Source: Micromonospora arborensis (GTDB taxonomy: Bacteria > Actinomycetota > Actinomycetes > Mycobacteriales > Micromonosporaceae). From it: 64,000 bases of DNA. The position numbers and the translations under genes are program-made. The DNA lies in assembly GCF_003205615.1 (NCBI RefSeq), contig NZ_PYBV01000027.1, positions 66,678 through 130,677 of the forward strand, read 5' to 3'. This document shows positions 26,073-35,267 of this stretch, in pieces; position 1 is the stretch's first letter, and each line of letters opens with the position of its first letter. The notes below the pieces were generated by a model. That model saw nothing but the letters and a program-made list of their open reading frames with translations. It was not told the DNA's origin and ran no database searches.

Positions 26073-27180
26073 CACACTGATCCTTCCTGCTCGTCCGGCC
26101 GGCCGACCCGGCCGGCCGCTGCTCGTAGCTCCGCGCGGCAGCGACGAATGCGTCGTTCTCGGCCGTGGTGCCGATGGTCACCCGCACCCCGGCTGCGCCG
26201 AAGGCCCGCACGGCGATTCCGCTGTCCCGGCAGTGGGCGGCGAACTGGGCGGAGTCGTCGCCGAACGGCAGCCACAGGAAGTTCCCCTGGCTCGGCGGCA
26301 CCTGGTGGCCCGCATCGCCGAGCAGCCGACGTACGCGTTCTCGCTCGCGGACGATCGTCCGGCACCGTTCGGCAACCTCGTCCTCGGCGTCGAGCGAGGC
26401 GAGCGCGGCGGCCTGGGCCACGCTGCTCACCCCGAACGGGACCTGGACCTTACCGAGGGTCGCCGTGACCGTCTCGGGACCGATCAGGTAGCCCAGCCGG
26501 AGGCCGGCCAAGCCGTGCGCCTTGGAGAAGGTCCGCAGGACCGCCACGTTGTCCCGGCCCTGGCTCCACTGCTCCCGGGCCAACGCCACCCCGTCGGGAG
26601 CATTCCCGACGACGAACTCCCGGTACGCCTCGTCGAGGATCACCAGCACCGACGGCGGCACCGCAGCCAGGAACTCCCGCAGCGCGGCGGTCTCCGGTTG
26701 CGCTCCGGTCGGGTTGTTGGGGGTGCACAGGAAGACGATCCGAGTCATCGGCCCCACTGCGGCCAGCATCCCCGGCAGGTCGAGCGACCAATCCTCGGCC
26801 AACGGCACCGCCTGCGGGGTGGCCCCGACGATACGGGCGATGACCGGGTACGCCTCGAACGACACCCAGGGGAACAGCACCGCCTCGCCGGCCGTGCAGG
26901 TGGCCTGCACCATGTCATGACAGAGAGTCACCGAGCCGCAGCCGACGGCGACGTTGTGCGGGTCGACGTCCAGCCGGTCGGCCAGCCGGGCCACCAGGGC
27001 GGACGACGACGGGTCAGGATACCGACCGCTGCTCGTCGCCGCGTCGTTGATCGCTTTGAGGACGCTCTCGGGCAGTTCGGCGGGCACCTCGTTGCTGGCG
27101 AGGTTGATCTCGACGGGCGGCATCGTGCCGGGTGCGTACGACGGCAGGGCCGCCAGGTCGGCTCGGAAACGGACGGGCAC
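26059..27180 (-). CDS. PLP aminotransferase for quinaldic-acid pathway (HisC-like)
   Basis: 373-residue fold-type I aminotransferase related to histidinol-phosphate/aromatic aminotransferases. The PLP-binding region is clear: SGRYPDPSS, CTPNNPTG, and SKAHGLAGLRLGY with the Schiff-base Lys. In thiostrepton biosynthesis an aminotransferase (TsrV) converts 2-methyl-L-tryptophan to the indole pyruvate that is expanded to the quinoline. Its place next to the tryptophan methyltransferase and SDR genes supports that role. Start GTG at 27180, 20 nt after the SDR stop. Confidence 0.85.
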   Translation of the reverse strand: MPVRFRADLAALPSYAPGTMPPVEINLASNEVPAELPESVLKAINDAATSSGRYPDPSSSALVARLADRLDVDPHNVAVGCGSVTLCHDMVQATCTAGEAVLFPWVSFEAYPVIARIVGATPQAVPLAEDWSLDLPGMLAAVGPMTRIVFLCTPNNPTGAQPETAALREFLAAVPPSVLVILDEAYREFVVGNAPDGVALAREQWSQGRDNVAVLRTFSKAHGLAGLRLGYLIGPETVTATLGKVQVPFGVSSVAQAAALASLDAEDEVAERCRTIVRERERVRRLLGDAGHQVPPSQGNFLWLPFGDDSAQFAAHCRDSGIAVRAFGAAGVRVTIGTTAENDAFVAAARSYEQRPAGSAGRTSRKDQCDGLS

Positions 27181-27200
27181 GGAGAACCTCCACGTGAGCG

Positions 27201-28016
27201 TCAGGCCAACGGATCGTCGGCACCGTGGGGAAGCAGGCGCAGCGTTCGGGCGCCCTCGGGGAGACCAACTCGGGCACGGGCCACCAACTCGGTCAGGTCG
27301 TCGACCCCGACGTGCAGGTACCTACCGCTGATCGGATCGAGTTCCCCCCGGGCCACCCGGACGACGGCCTCGACAATCAGCTCGACGCTCACCCACTGGT
27401 TCCGCTCCAGGCACGCCGTCATCCGTTCGGACATATCGGTGCGGATCATGCCCGGCGAGATATCGAAGATCGACACCCCGTGTGCGCGGAGCGGCCCGGC
27501 GAGGGTGTCCGAGAGCGCGAGCAGGGCCGCCTTGGACGTGCCGTAGGCCGAGTACCGAATGTCCCGCTTCGTCGCCACGTTCGAGTTGATGTTGACGATC
27601 CGGCCCACGCCAGCACCGATCATCGCCGGCAGCACGAACCGGCAGAGGTTGAACGACCCGCGCAGATTCGTCTCCAGCACCTCCCACCACCGGTCCGCGT
27701 CGGCCTCCCACGGGGGGCTCTCGTCGTGGTCGGCGATGCCGGCGTTGTTGACCAGCAGGTCGACCGCGCCAAGCTTGCCCACCACCTCGTCGACGAACGC
27801 CCGCACCGCAGCGGATCGCCGGACATCGACCGGGTAGGTGAAAGTCTCCACGCCGAACCGGGCGCACTCCCGTGCGGTGTCGTCCAGCCCGGCGGGCCGC
27901 CGGCCGAGCAGCGCCACGTTCATGCCCGCCCCGGCCAGGCCGAGCGCCAGGTGTCGCCCGATCCCCCGGCCGGCTCCGCTGACCACCGCCAACCGTCCAC
28001 TCACGTCCACGGCCAC
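27201..28016 (-). CDS. SDR ketoreductase, quinaldic-acid pathway
   Basis: 271-residue short-chain dehydrogenase: NAD(P) motif GAGRGIG near residue 14, NNAGIAD, and catalytic Ser/Tyr/Lys with SAYGTSKAALLAL. In the thiostrepton pathway TsrU reduces the acetyl group on the quinaldate to the chiral hydroxyethyl group that later closes the side macrocycle; this SDR is the expected counterpart. Start GTG with GGGAGA upstream. It is the middle gene of a methyltransferase, SDR, aminotransferase set that supplies quinaldic acid. Confidence 0.83.
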   Translation of the reverse strand: MAVDVSGRLAVVSGAGRGIGRHLALGLAGAGMNVALLGRRPAGLDDTARECARFGVETFTYPVDVRRSAAVRAFVDEVVGKLGAVDLLVNNAGIADHDESPPWEADADRWWEVLETNLRGSFNLCRFVLPAMIGAGVGRIVNINSNVATKRDIRYSAYGTSKAALLALSDTLAGPLRAHGVSIFDISPGMIRTDMSERMTACLERNQWVSVELIVEAVVRVARGELDPISGRYLHVGVDDLTELVARARVGLPEGARTLRLLPHGADDPLA

Positions 28017-28065
28017 CGGGCCATCTCCCTCATGCCTGCCTCTCCCGCGGTCGAGCCCCCCACGA

Positions 28066-29832
28066 TCAACCGTTCACCGCCTCGAGTACGCCGCGGTCGT
28101 GGGCCTCCTGGAGAATCGAGTGGCGTTCCCGCCAATGCGACCAGAAGGCTCCGGAGTAGCCCAGCCGGCAGAGACTGAGCAGGAACGGGTTGTCGGCGTA
28201 GTTGTTGTCGTGTTCGCTCATGCCCGCGACGGTGGGCAGCATGACCCGGTAGTGCTCCCGGGCCGGTATGTGGTCCCAGAGGAACTGCACCGACTGCCGC
28301 CACCGTCCGGCCGGATCGGACACCCGGGCGGGATCCTCCGGCAGGTCCGGCGAGAAGTAACAGACCAGGCGGAAGTTGCCGTCGTCGTCGAACATGAACT
28401 GCCGCTCGTACTCGACCGGGCCGGAGCACATGGCGAGTGGCCGGAGCACGATCGGCTCTCGGGCGGTGTTCGACTGCAGGCCAGGCACCGTCCGCACCCC
28501 CGCGCACTGCTCGGCCATCCGCACCCCGAGGGCGGTGTACGGGAAGAGCCGCAGCCCAAGACTGAACCCGGTGACGGTGGCGTTGAGCGACATGAAGTCG
28601 TCCACGCACCGCCGCATCGTCTCGCGGGTCTCGCCCGGCATGCCGAAGAGCGCCTCGACCATGGTCTGCATCCCGTAGCGGTGACTGAGTTCCACCAGCC
28701 GGACGGTGTCCTCGAAGGTGTAGAACTGCGAGCCACCGGCGGTGACCTTCCAGCCGTCGAGGAGATCCCGACGGACGTGGTCGGCGCCGACGTTCACTCC
28801 GGCGCAGCCGGCGCCGGCCAGCAGTTCGGCGAACTCCTCGTCGAACGGGGCCGGCTGGCAGTAGATCCACAGCCGCAGCTGGTGCAGCGGTCCGGAGTGG
28901 TCGGCGTCCTTCCGGCGGACGATCTCCCTGAGCAGCGCCTTGCTGTTGCCGATGGCGAGATTGAACTCGCTGTCGGTGGTGTGCAGGTCGTGCACGCCCT
29001 GGGCGACCAGGGACTCGATCTCGTCCACGACTGCCGCAATGCTGCGCCGGGCGAACTGGGTGCCCTTCGCGTCCGGCTCGACGCAGTGCGAGCAGCGGTA
29101 GACGCACCCACTCTTGGTCAGGATGCTGCCGATCCCGCTCCACCGGTAGTAGGCAAGGTTGTCCACCTTAGCCGGATCGCCGGATCGGCGGTGGTAGCTG
29201 TCGACGCGGTTGACCTGCCAGAGGCGGCCCTCGTTGTATCCGGCCGGCGCCATCGGGACTGTGCCGGCGACCGGCAACCGGGCCGAGGTCGACACGACCC
29301 GCCCGCCGCCTTCGTTGACGAGCAGGCCACCGACCGACCGCGGATCGCGTCCCTCGACCAGCGCGTCGGCGAGCTCGCAGATGATCACCTCGCCCGGCCC
29401 CTTGACCCCAAAGTCGACCCCGAAGTAGTCGACCAGGGCGAACGGCATGGTCGAGAAGCCCACTCCGCCCGCCACGAGCGGAGCGGTCGTCCGCTGCCGG
29501 ATCGCCAGGATGATCTCCTTGTGCTCGTCGACGAAGGTCCGCTGCTCCAACGCGTACGTGGTGTCGGTGTTGCGGACCGTGACTCCGACGAGCAGCGGTT
29601 GCCGCACGGAGAAGTACTCGGCGACGACGACATCCCAATCGTCACGGCGGAAGGTCAGATCGACCACCTCGACGGTGTAGCCGGCGTGCTCCAGCGCGGT
29701 GGTGAGCACGTCCAGGGCGTACGGCGCGATCGGTGGATGCACCTTGTTCGGGTTGACCAGAGTTACCAATCCCCTACTCACAGGTGCACCATCCATCCCA
29801 TCGGTTCGGTGATCGGTGTGCGCGCCGGTCAT
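28066..29832 (-). CDS. tsrM: Cobalamin-dependent radical SAM tryptophan 2-C-methyltransferase
   Basis: 588 residues, homologous in layout to TsrM (also named TsrT) of thiostrepton biosynthesis, which methylates C2 of tryptophan with methylcobalamin and a [4Fe-4S] cluster. An N-terminal B12-binding Rossmann domain (about 20-210) is followed by the radical SAM motif CVYRCSHC, giving Cys243, Cys247 and Cys250 (CX3CX2C). The product, 2-methyltryptophan, is the first committed intermediate of the quinaldic-acid moiety. The ATG at 29832 overlaps the previous stop as ATGA, so the 83 extra residues open upstream are rejected; ATG at 29796 is another option. Confidence 0.9.
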   Translation of the reverse strand: MTGAHTDHRTDGMDGAPVSRGLVTLVNPNKVHPPIAPYALDVLTTALEHAGYTVEVVDLTFRRDDWDVVVAEYFSVRQPLLVGVTVRNTDTTYALEQRTFVDEHKEIILAIRQRTTAPLVAGGVGFSTMPFALVDYFGVDFGVKGPGEVIICELADALVEGRDPRSVGGLLVNEGGGRVVSTSARLPVAGTVPMAPAGYNEGRLWQVNRVDSYHRRSGDPAKVDNLAYYRWSGIGSILTKSGCVYRCSHCVEPDAKGTQFARRSIAAVVDEIESLVAQGVHDLHTTDSEFNLAIGNSKALLREIVRRKDADHSGPLHQLRLWIYCQPAPFDEEFAELLAGAGCAGVNVGADHVRRDLLDGWKVTAGGSQFYTFEDTVRLVELSHRYGMQTMVEALFGMPGETRETMRRCVDDFMSLNATVTGFSLGLRLFPYTALGVRMAEQCAGVRTVPGLQSNTAREPIVLRPLAMCSGPVEYERQFMFDDDGNFRLVCYFSPDLPEDPARVSDPAGRWRQSVQFLWDHIPAREHYRVMLPTVAGMSEHDNNYADNPFLLSLCRLGYSGAFWSHWRERHSILQEAHDRGVLEAVNG

Positions 29833-31505
29833 GACCCCGCCGGCGGGCGCGGAGCGACGGCGAGACCGACCAATTGCGAAGACACCAGCGGCGGCAGCGT
29901 TACTTCCTGCCAGACCAGACCGAGCCGTTCCGCGCAGACCCGCACGAACCGGTCCTCGACCGGCCGGCCACCTGCCGCCGGGATGAGCGCGTCCCGGTCG
30001 ACGGACGGCAACTGACGCCGCGCCTGCGCGATCAACCGCGCCCGCTCGGCGACCTCGTCGCGGTCCGTCCCGACCACCCAACGGCCACCGTCGTCAACCA
30101 GCGCCCGCCACAACCCGCTGGGATGTCGCTGGTACCGGACGCCGGCGTCCGGGTCGTCGTCGGACGTGGGCCCGCCGGCCCGGTCAGCGGGGCCCGCCGA
30201 CCACCCGTCGGGCAACCGGTCGGCGGCCCAGCGGCAGAGTGCCCGGCCCAGTGCCGCTGCGGCGGTCGGGCCGACGCCGAGCACCGCCCGGTCGGGCACC
30301 GGCACCGTCGTCTCCACCGCCATTAGGGCGGCCTCCTCGCGCGCCGGCTGTTCAGCCGACGCGACCACCACCCCGCGCTCCTCGCCCTGTGCGGCCGGAG
30401 CCGTGCGATCGGCCGGGTTGACCCGCAGCCGCAGTGCCATTACCGGCCCCTGGTCCAGCCCACGCGGGGAACAGCTGATCAGCGGCCCGAAGCAACGGGC
30501 GGCGGAGATCGTCCCGGGGAACTGCCAGCGACGTGCCGGCACCACGGGAGTCGTCGGGTCGGTGGCGTGCGACCCGCTCGGGCAGGACGGGTCGGGATCC
30601 ACGGCGGTGCGCCAGATGCTGAGCCGGGTCAGGTCGACCACCACCCCCTCGGCCAGGCGGGCACTGAACTCGGCACTGACGTGCTGGAAGAGTTCCTGGG
30701 CGAGCACCGCCGCGCCGGTCGCGGTGGGCACGTGCCCGAGACTCGCGACCTCGGGCAGCCCGACGGCCGGATGGACCAGCCGGCGCCAGGCGCACCGGAA
30801 GCAGGCCAGCCCGGAGCCGGGGACCTGCCCCTTCAGCAGCATCGCCTGCCCACGTACGACGCCCGCCCAGGCCGGGGTCTCGGACCGGTCGAGGAAACGC
30901 CACGCGTCGTCGATTTCCGAGGCGGGGAACAGGCCCACCAGACGCTCGCCGCCGGTCGGCGAATCGGCCGGGCCCCGCAACCGAACCGACACCCCGGCAG
31001 CTCGGAGGTCGTCGACCAGGTCCCGCAGTTCCGCGGTGGGCTCGGCGTCACGCAGGACGACGTCGCCAAAGCCCGTCTCGACCAGTGCGGCAGCGATGAG
31101 GGAGGCGCGTTCCGCCGGCCCGACGACAGACACCGGGCAACTGCGGACCCGGGCCAACGCGGCCGCCGGATCCGGGTCGACGTGCCGCAGGTACTCGATC
31201 TGCTGGCCGAAAGTCCGGGTCAGGGGCGAGTCGTCGGTCAACTCGTCGATGCGGTGCCGCCGCACCACGTGGCGTTTCTCCAGGATCGCGATCAGGTTGC
31301 GGACATAGCTGGCCTGCTCCGTCCGGAGCAACCCGAGCAGGTGCTCGTCCGATATTCCACGGTCCAGCAACGGAGCGATCCGCTCCACCCACCGGGCCAC
31401 CGCCGAGCCGCGCAGGGTGAAGGAGCCGTCGGTGGTGCGGATCCACACCCCGTCGGGCACCGACACGTAGTAGGCATCCGCGCGCAGGCGGAGCAGCGTG
31501 TTCAC
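29829..31505 (-). CDS. Ocin-ThiF-like azoline cyclization partner protein (copy 1)
   Basis: 558 residues of the thiazole-bacteriocin maturation group related to E1/ThiF proteins. The N-terminus (RADAYYVSVPDGVWIRTTDGSFTLRG) is a winged-helix-like leader-binding region, followed by a ThiF-like core; a landmark is IWRTAVDPDPSCP, and CFRCAW suggests metal binding. Such proteins bring the precursor leader to the YcaO cyclodehydratase. A clear paralog lies at 42718-44286 (same N-terminal pattern, IWRSAVDVDPSCP). GTG start overlaps the dehydrogenase stop. Which copy serves which YcaO is unknown. Confidence 0.8.
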   Translation of the reverse strand: MNTLLRLRADAYYVSVPDGVWIRTTDGSFTLRGSAVARWVERIAPLLDRGISDEHLLGLLRTEQASYVRNLIAILEKRHVVRRHRIDELTDDSPLTRTFGQQIEYLRHVDPDPAAALARVRSCPVSVVGPAERASLIAAALVETGFGDVVLRDAEPTAELRDLVDDLRAAGVSVRLRGPADSPTGGERLVGLFPASEIDDAWRFLDRSETPAWAGVVRGQAMLLKGQVPGSGLACFRCAWRRLVHPAVGLPEVASLGHVPTATGAAVLAQELFQHVSAEFSARLAEGVVVDLTRLSIWRTAVDPDPSCPSGSHATDPTTPVVPARRWQFPGTISAARCFGPLISCSPRGLDQGPVMALRLRVNPADRTAPAAQGEERGVVVASAEQPAREEAALMAVETTVPVPDRAVLGVGPTAAAALGRALCRWAADRLPDGWSAGPADRAGGPTSDDDPDAGVRYQRHPSGLWRALVDDGGRWVVGTDRDEVAERARLIAQARRQLPSVDRDALIPAAGGRPVEDRFVRVCAERLGLVWQEVTLPPLVSSQLVGLAVAPRPPAGS

Positions 31506-33166
31506 GAGTCACCTCCGCCGCCCGTGGCCACCGGATGGGTGCTGCTCTCCAGATACAGCGCCCGCCGGTACCTGCCGACCCCGACCAGCAGCAGGGAGGT
31601 CAGCCCGCGCGTGGCCAACCCCAGCGCGTCGTCCAGCGGGCCCGAGACGAAGCCGAGCACCGGATGCCCAGACAGCCCGTCCCGGGTCGCGGCCACCGAC
31701 AACCGTTGGGCGAGCACGCCGGCGAGCAGGTGCTGGGCACGGTAGGCGAGCGCCCCGCTCGGGCCGCAATGGACGTCTGCCGCGCCGACCATGACCGCGA
31801 TCAGGGGAACTTGCGCGAAGTTCATGTAGGAACCGAAGAGGCACCGCTGCACGAGGGCACCGAAGTCGCCTTCGGCGGTCCGGGTGAGCCCGCGACCGTC
31901 ACCGTGCAGCAGGTACGCACCGGTCGACAGTCCGCTCACCGACCGGGCTATCAGCAGGCACCGGGGATGGGTGGGGACCGACCCGTCCAGCGGGGCCAGG
32001 ACCTCGGCGCTCCAGGTGGCCACGTCACCGATGCCCACCGGCGTGCCCCGGTACTGCTCGCCGAGTGCGGTGCGGGCCCACGCGTCGGCGACCGAGGGGG
32101 GAGCGCTCGCCACAGCGGGCAGCTGGGCGTCAGCCGGAAGGCCGTCCAGCGGGATCGGGGGCAGGTCGACCGTCTCGCCGGCCACGGCCAGGCAGGCGGC
32201 GTGCATCCGACGGGCCCCCGAGGAGCGATCCGGCATCTCCATCGCCCCGCGCCACGGCAGGCCGGGGACGGCGGCCGGCCGGGTACCGTCGCCGGGCAGG
32301 GAGCCGCCGCCTCCCGTGGTGTCGGTAGCCGGTGGCCGGACATCGAGCACGACCGGCGCCGCCTCGACCGACGGGTCCAGGCCAAGCCCGCGCAGCAAGG
32401 GCTGTTCGGTGCCGACGAGCGAGACGCGGCAGGTCCAGCCCCACCGTCGGGCGGTCAGCGCGAACTGGCCCACCACCGTGCCGCTGTCCAATGCGGCCAG
32501 TCGATAGGAGAAGTCGCCGTACTTGAAGTAGTTCTTCCACAACGGGATCGTGAGCACGATCCGGACACCGCCGTCGGGCGGTGCCAGCCCCGCCGGTGGA
32601 CGCCCCGTTGCCAGGCGGGCCAGCGCGTGCCGGGTCGCGTTGTAGTGGTAGACGCCGGCGGCCAGCTCCGCGTCCCCGTCCGTGCAGACGTAACACTCGG
32701 CCGGGTAGGTGACCCCGCCGGACGGCACGGCCCGGCGCAGCTGGTAGTGGGAGTCGCGGTGCACCGGCACAGGTTGCTCGGGGCTGCTCTTGGCGGTTCC
32801 CTCCGGGTACCAGCGGATACCGGCCACTCCGTAGCTGGCTTGGAGCAGGGCGCCCAGCCAGGACAGCTGTCCCCGCCGGGCCACCGTCACCGCCTGCTCC
32901 GTCCCGCCCCGAACGAGCTGGCGCGGCATCGGCGGCAGGTCAACTTGATCCGCTGTCTCGTACCAGCGGAAGGGGCTGGGGATGTTCTGCCAGTCGATCT
33001 GCCACGAACCCGGGTATATGTCGTCGAAGCTGCCGCGTAGCCGACGGACGAAGGCCCCCACCTCGTCCCGGTCGAACGGCCGCACACCCGTCTTTGCCGG
33101 GCCGGCGTCGGGTTGGCGGCGTGGCTTCGAGCCATGCTGGTCTCGGGTGGCTGAACCGGTCGGCAT
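31502..33166 (-). CDS. SagB-type FMN dehydrogenase (thiazoline to thiazole)
   Basis: 554 residues with two nitroreductase-like halves (about 50-300 and 330-540), as in thiopeptide dehydrogenases. Supporting stretches are NIPSPFRWYETADQVDLPPMPR, VYHYNATRHALARL and the second-half VQRCLFGSYMNFAQVPL. It oxidises thiazolines to thiazoles using FMN. Since thiostrepton keeps one thiazoline, it must be site selective. The ATG at 33166 shares one base with the preceding stop; the 91 residues open upstream of it are antisense-like and rejected. Confidence 0.85.
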   Translation of the reverse strand: MPTGSATRDQHGSKPRRQPDAGPAKTGVRPFDRDEVGAFVRRLRGSFDDIYPGSWQIDWQNIPSPFRWYETADQVDLPPMPRQLVRGGTEQAVTVARRGQLSWLGALLQASYGVAGIRWYPEGTAKSSPEQPVPVHRDSHYQLRRAVPSGGVTYPAECYVCTDGDAELAAGVYHYNATRHALARLATGRPPAGLAPPDGGVRIVLTIPLWKNYFKYGDFSYRLAALDSGTVVGQFALTARRWGWTCRVSLVGTEQPLLRGLGLDPSVEAAPVVLDVRPPATDTTGGGGSLPGDGTRPAAVPGLPWRGAMEMPDRSSGARRMHAACLAVAGETVDLPPIPLDGLPADAQLPAVASAPPSVADAWARTALGEQYRGTPVGIGDVATWSAEVLAPLDGSVPTHPRCLLIARSVSGLSTGAYLLHGDGRGLTRTAEGDFGALVQRCLFGSYMNFAQVPLIAVMVGAADVHCGPSGALAYRAQHLLAGVLAQRLSVAATRDGLSGHPVLGFVSGPLDDALGLATRGLTSLLLVGVGRYRRALYLESSTHPVATGGGGDS

Positions 33167-34266
33167 CAGCTGACCTCGGCCTCTGGCTTGACCGAGCGGA
33201 TCAGCTCCGCCGCGTCCAGCCCAAACTCCTCCTCGAAAGCGCGTGCCACGAGGTAACACAGCGTGTAGCGGTCGGACAGCAGGAAGCCGAGCCGGAAGAG
33301 GTGCCAGTGGCCGTACGCCTGGGCGACCCGGGACGCCTGGAACCGGCGGTCCTCCCTGATCATTCCCTGGTAGTAGGGGTTGTCGGCGATGGCACGGTGA
33401 ATCCCGGCCACCGGCGCCTCGGGGGCGTCGGCGAGCCACGGCAGGTCAGGCCGACGGTACAACCCGTCCGGTGCCGGGGTCAGCTTGTTGAAGTCGTCCT
33501 TGCGCGGCGTCGCGTACAGGTAGAACCGGCCCTCGTCGAAGCCCTGCTGGAGGGGGGGCAGGTGAGACCGCAGGCTGTTCATGTACCGCAATGTGGCTTC
33601 GGGCAGGCCGTCCAGGTCGCCGTCCGGATCCTGCATGATCTCCACGAGCCGGCGGATTCGCGGGCGCAACGCGTCCCGGTTGAGGTCGTACCGCCGGGCG
33701 TGCCGCGCGCGGGCTGCCTCGGGGTCGCGGATCAGTAGCAGGTATCCCTCGAACGTCGCCAGGTAGGACAGGTAGCCGGCCCGGTAGCCGAACCGGCTCA
33801 CGCTCTCCGGCAGCCGGGAGGCCAGGAAGACGCCGCTGCACGCCAGCATGTCCAGGGCCAGTGCCATACGCAGCGCCCGATTGCCCCGAGTCGCCCGCAG
33901 CGACTCCAACGCCAGCGGGGTGGTCTCGGTCCAGAACGACTCCGCGAGGCCCAGGGCCCCCGCCCCACCGAGCCAGTCGTGTTCCTTGTTGTACGGGCGG
34001 TACTCGAACAGGTTCTCCCGGCCCGCCTCCCCGACGGCCTCGCTGATCCGGGCCCGCAGCCGCGCCTCCACCGAAGGGCTCTGGGTACGGAACTTCAACC
34101 GGAGGTAGGACTTGGCCTCCTTGGTCTCGCGCAGGTAGAACCAGGACTCCGTCTCGCCCCGCTCGACGGACTCGTCAAGAGTGGGGGCGGCGACGTCGAG
34201 CAGGAGGTCCTCCTGGCTGGACCAGGGAACGTTGACCGTCACGTCGCCGAACCTGTCTGCGGTCAT
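33166..34266 (-). CDS. Thiopeptide [4+2] cycloaddition enzyme (TclM/TbtD type)
   Basis: 366 residues of the thiopeptide-type biosynthesis domain related to the LanB elimination fold. It begins VNVPWSSQEDLLLDVAAPTLDES and contains WFYLRETKEAKSYLRLKFRT. In thiopeptides this class joins two dehydroalanines to make the six-membered nitrogen ring; in the thiostrepton series the leader stays attached at this stage and the ring is a dehydropiperidine. Assigned here rather than to the neighbour because its N-terminus differs from ordinary elimination domains. Overlaps both neighbours by ATGA or TGATG. Confidence 0.75.
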   Translation of the reverse strand: MTADRFGDVTVNVPWSSQEDLLLDVAAPTLDESVERGETESWFYLRETKEAKSYLRLKFRTQSPSVEARLRARISEAVGEAGRENLFEYRPYNKEHDWLGGAGALGLAESFWTETTPLALESLRATRGNRALRMALALDMLACSGVFLASRLPESVSRFGYRAGYLSYLATFEGYLLLIRDPEAARARHARRYDLNRDALRPRIRRLVEIMQDPDGDLDGLPEATLRYMNSLRSHLPPLQQGFDEGRFYLYATPRKDDFNKLTPAPDGLYRRPDLPWLADAPEAPVAGIHRAIADNPYYQGMIREDRRFQASRVAQAYGHWHLFRLGFLLSDRYTLCYLVARAFEEEFGLDAAELIRSVKPEAEVS

Positions 34267-35267
34267 GGTTGCTCAGCTCCTGTTCCCGCCGCCAGCCCGG
34301 ACAGCTCGGGGACATCGGCGCCGCGGTCAACAGCAGTGCGGTGCGCCAGATATGCCACGAAGCACTCCCCCTGGGGGCGTACGTTCATGCGGTTGTTCGT
34401 CGTGTGGAGGTACTGGCTGACCAGAGCGGCCAGGCCAACGAAGGGCGGTGCGGAGGGGTCGACCTCGGCCGGCCACACCTCCCGCCGTTGCACGAGCGGA
34501 CGAAGCCGACCGACGGCGTCGGCGATCAGGTCCTCCCACCGACGACCGAGACCCCGGCCGAGGGGGCGACCGTGTTCCAGGTCGTCGAGCATGCGTCGGT
34601 AGGTGTCGCGCTGGGTGTCGTACTGTTGCGCCCAGGCGTCGATCAGGGCCACGTCCGGCACGTATGAGCGCCACCGCTCGTGGTAGTGCCGGAAAAAGAC
34701 CGTTCGTTGCGCCTCCGTCAACCCCAGGGCGCGGGCGGCCAGCAGCAGGAACTGCAATGCCACGCCGAGCCGTACCCGCCCCTCGCCCACCCGCTGGACC
34801 ACCTCGCCGGCCAGCAGGCTGCTGGTGTCGAAGACGTCCTCGGCGACGGCAACCCCCTGCGGGCCGCCGTACTTGGCCAGCTCGGGTCGGTAGTCGATCC
34901 ACCGCAGCGTGTTCGGCGGCTCGGCGTCCAGGACGGTGGTACCCGTGCCGTTCTCCAGCACGTTCAACCGGTGCAGCGCAGTCGTCAGTCTGCTCGGGTC
35001 GGTGTCCGTGGCCCCCGGATGCTTCGCCAGATACTCGGCGACGCGCCGCTCGACCTCCTCGCGGACCTGATCCCGGTGCGCCGGAAGGGTCTGGATCCGA
35101 ACCCGGACGTGCGGGCCCCGTTCCCAGTGGCGCAGGTAGAACTGGCGATGCGTCAACCCCCGCTGCCGCAGCTCGGTGAGCATCGGCAGCAGCAGCTCCG
35201 TCAACAGTCGGTCCGCGTCGTCGTGGTAGAAGACATGACCCGACAGCCACACCGGTGCGGTACTCAC
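34263..35267 (-). CDS. LanB-like glutamate-elimination protein (TbtC type)
   Basis: 334 residues matching the stand-alone lantibiotic dehydratase C-terminal domain: WLSGHVFYHDDADRLLTELLLPML, then FYLRHWERGPHVRVRIQT. It removes glutamate from glutamylated Ser/Thr to leave dehydroamino acids. GTG at 35267 overlaps the stop of the large dehydratase gene as GTGA, and removes a 29-residue non-coding extension. It should work with the two large glutamylating proteins encoded at 35264 and 49978. Confidence 0.8.
   Translation of the reverse strand: MSTAPVWLSGHVFYHDDADRLLTELLLPMLTELRQRGLTHRQFYLRHWERGPHVRVRIQTLPAHRDQVREEVERRVAEYLAKHPGATDTDPSRLTTALHRLNVLENGTGTTVLDAEPPNTLRWIDYRPELAKYGGPQGVAVAEDVFDTSSLLAGEVVQRVGEGRVRLGVALQFLLLAARALGLTEAQRTVFFRHYHERWRSYVPDVALIDAWAQQYDTQRDTYRRMLDDLEHGRPLGRGLGRRWEDLIADAVGRLRPLVQRREVWPAEVDPSAPPFVGLAALVSQYLHTTNNRMNVRPQGECFVAYLAHRTAVDRGADVPELSGLAAGTGAEQP

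Noticed and set aside
27838..30015. 725-codon plus-strand frame opposite the SDR and radical SAM genes
   Set aside because: No domains, and the opposite strand has overlapping genes with clear catalytic motifs.
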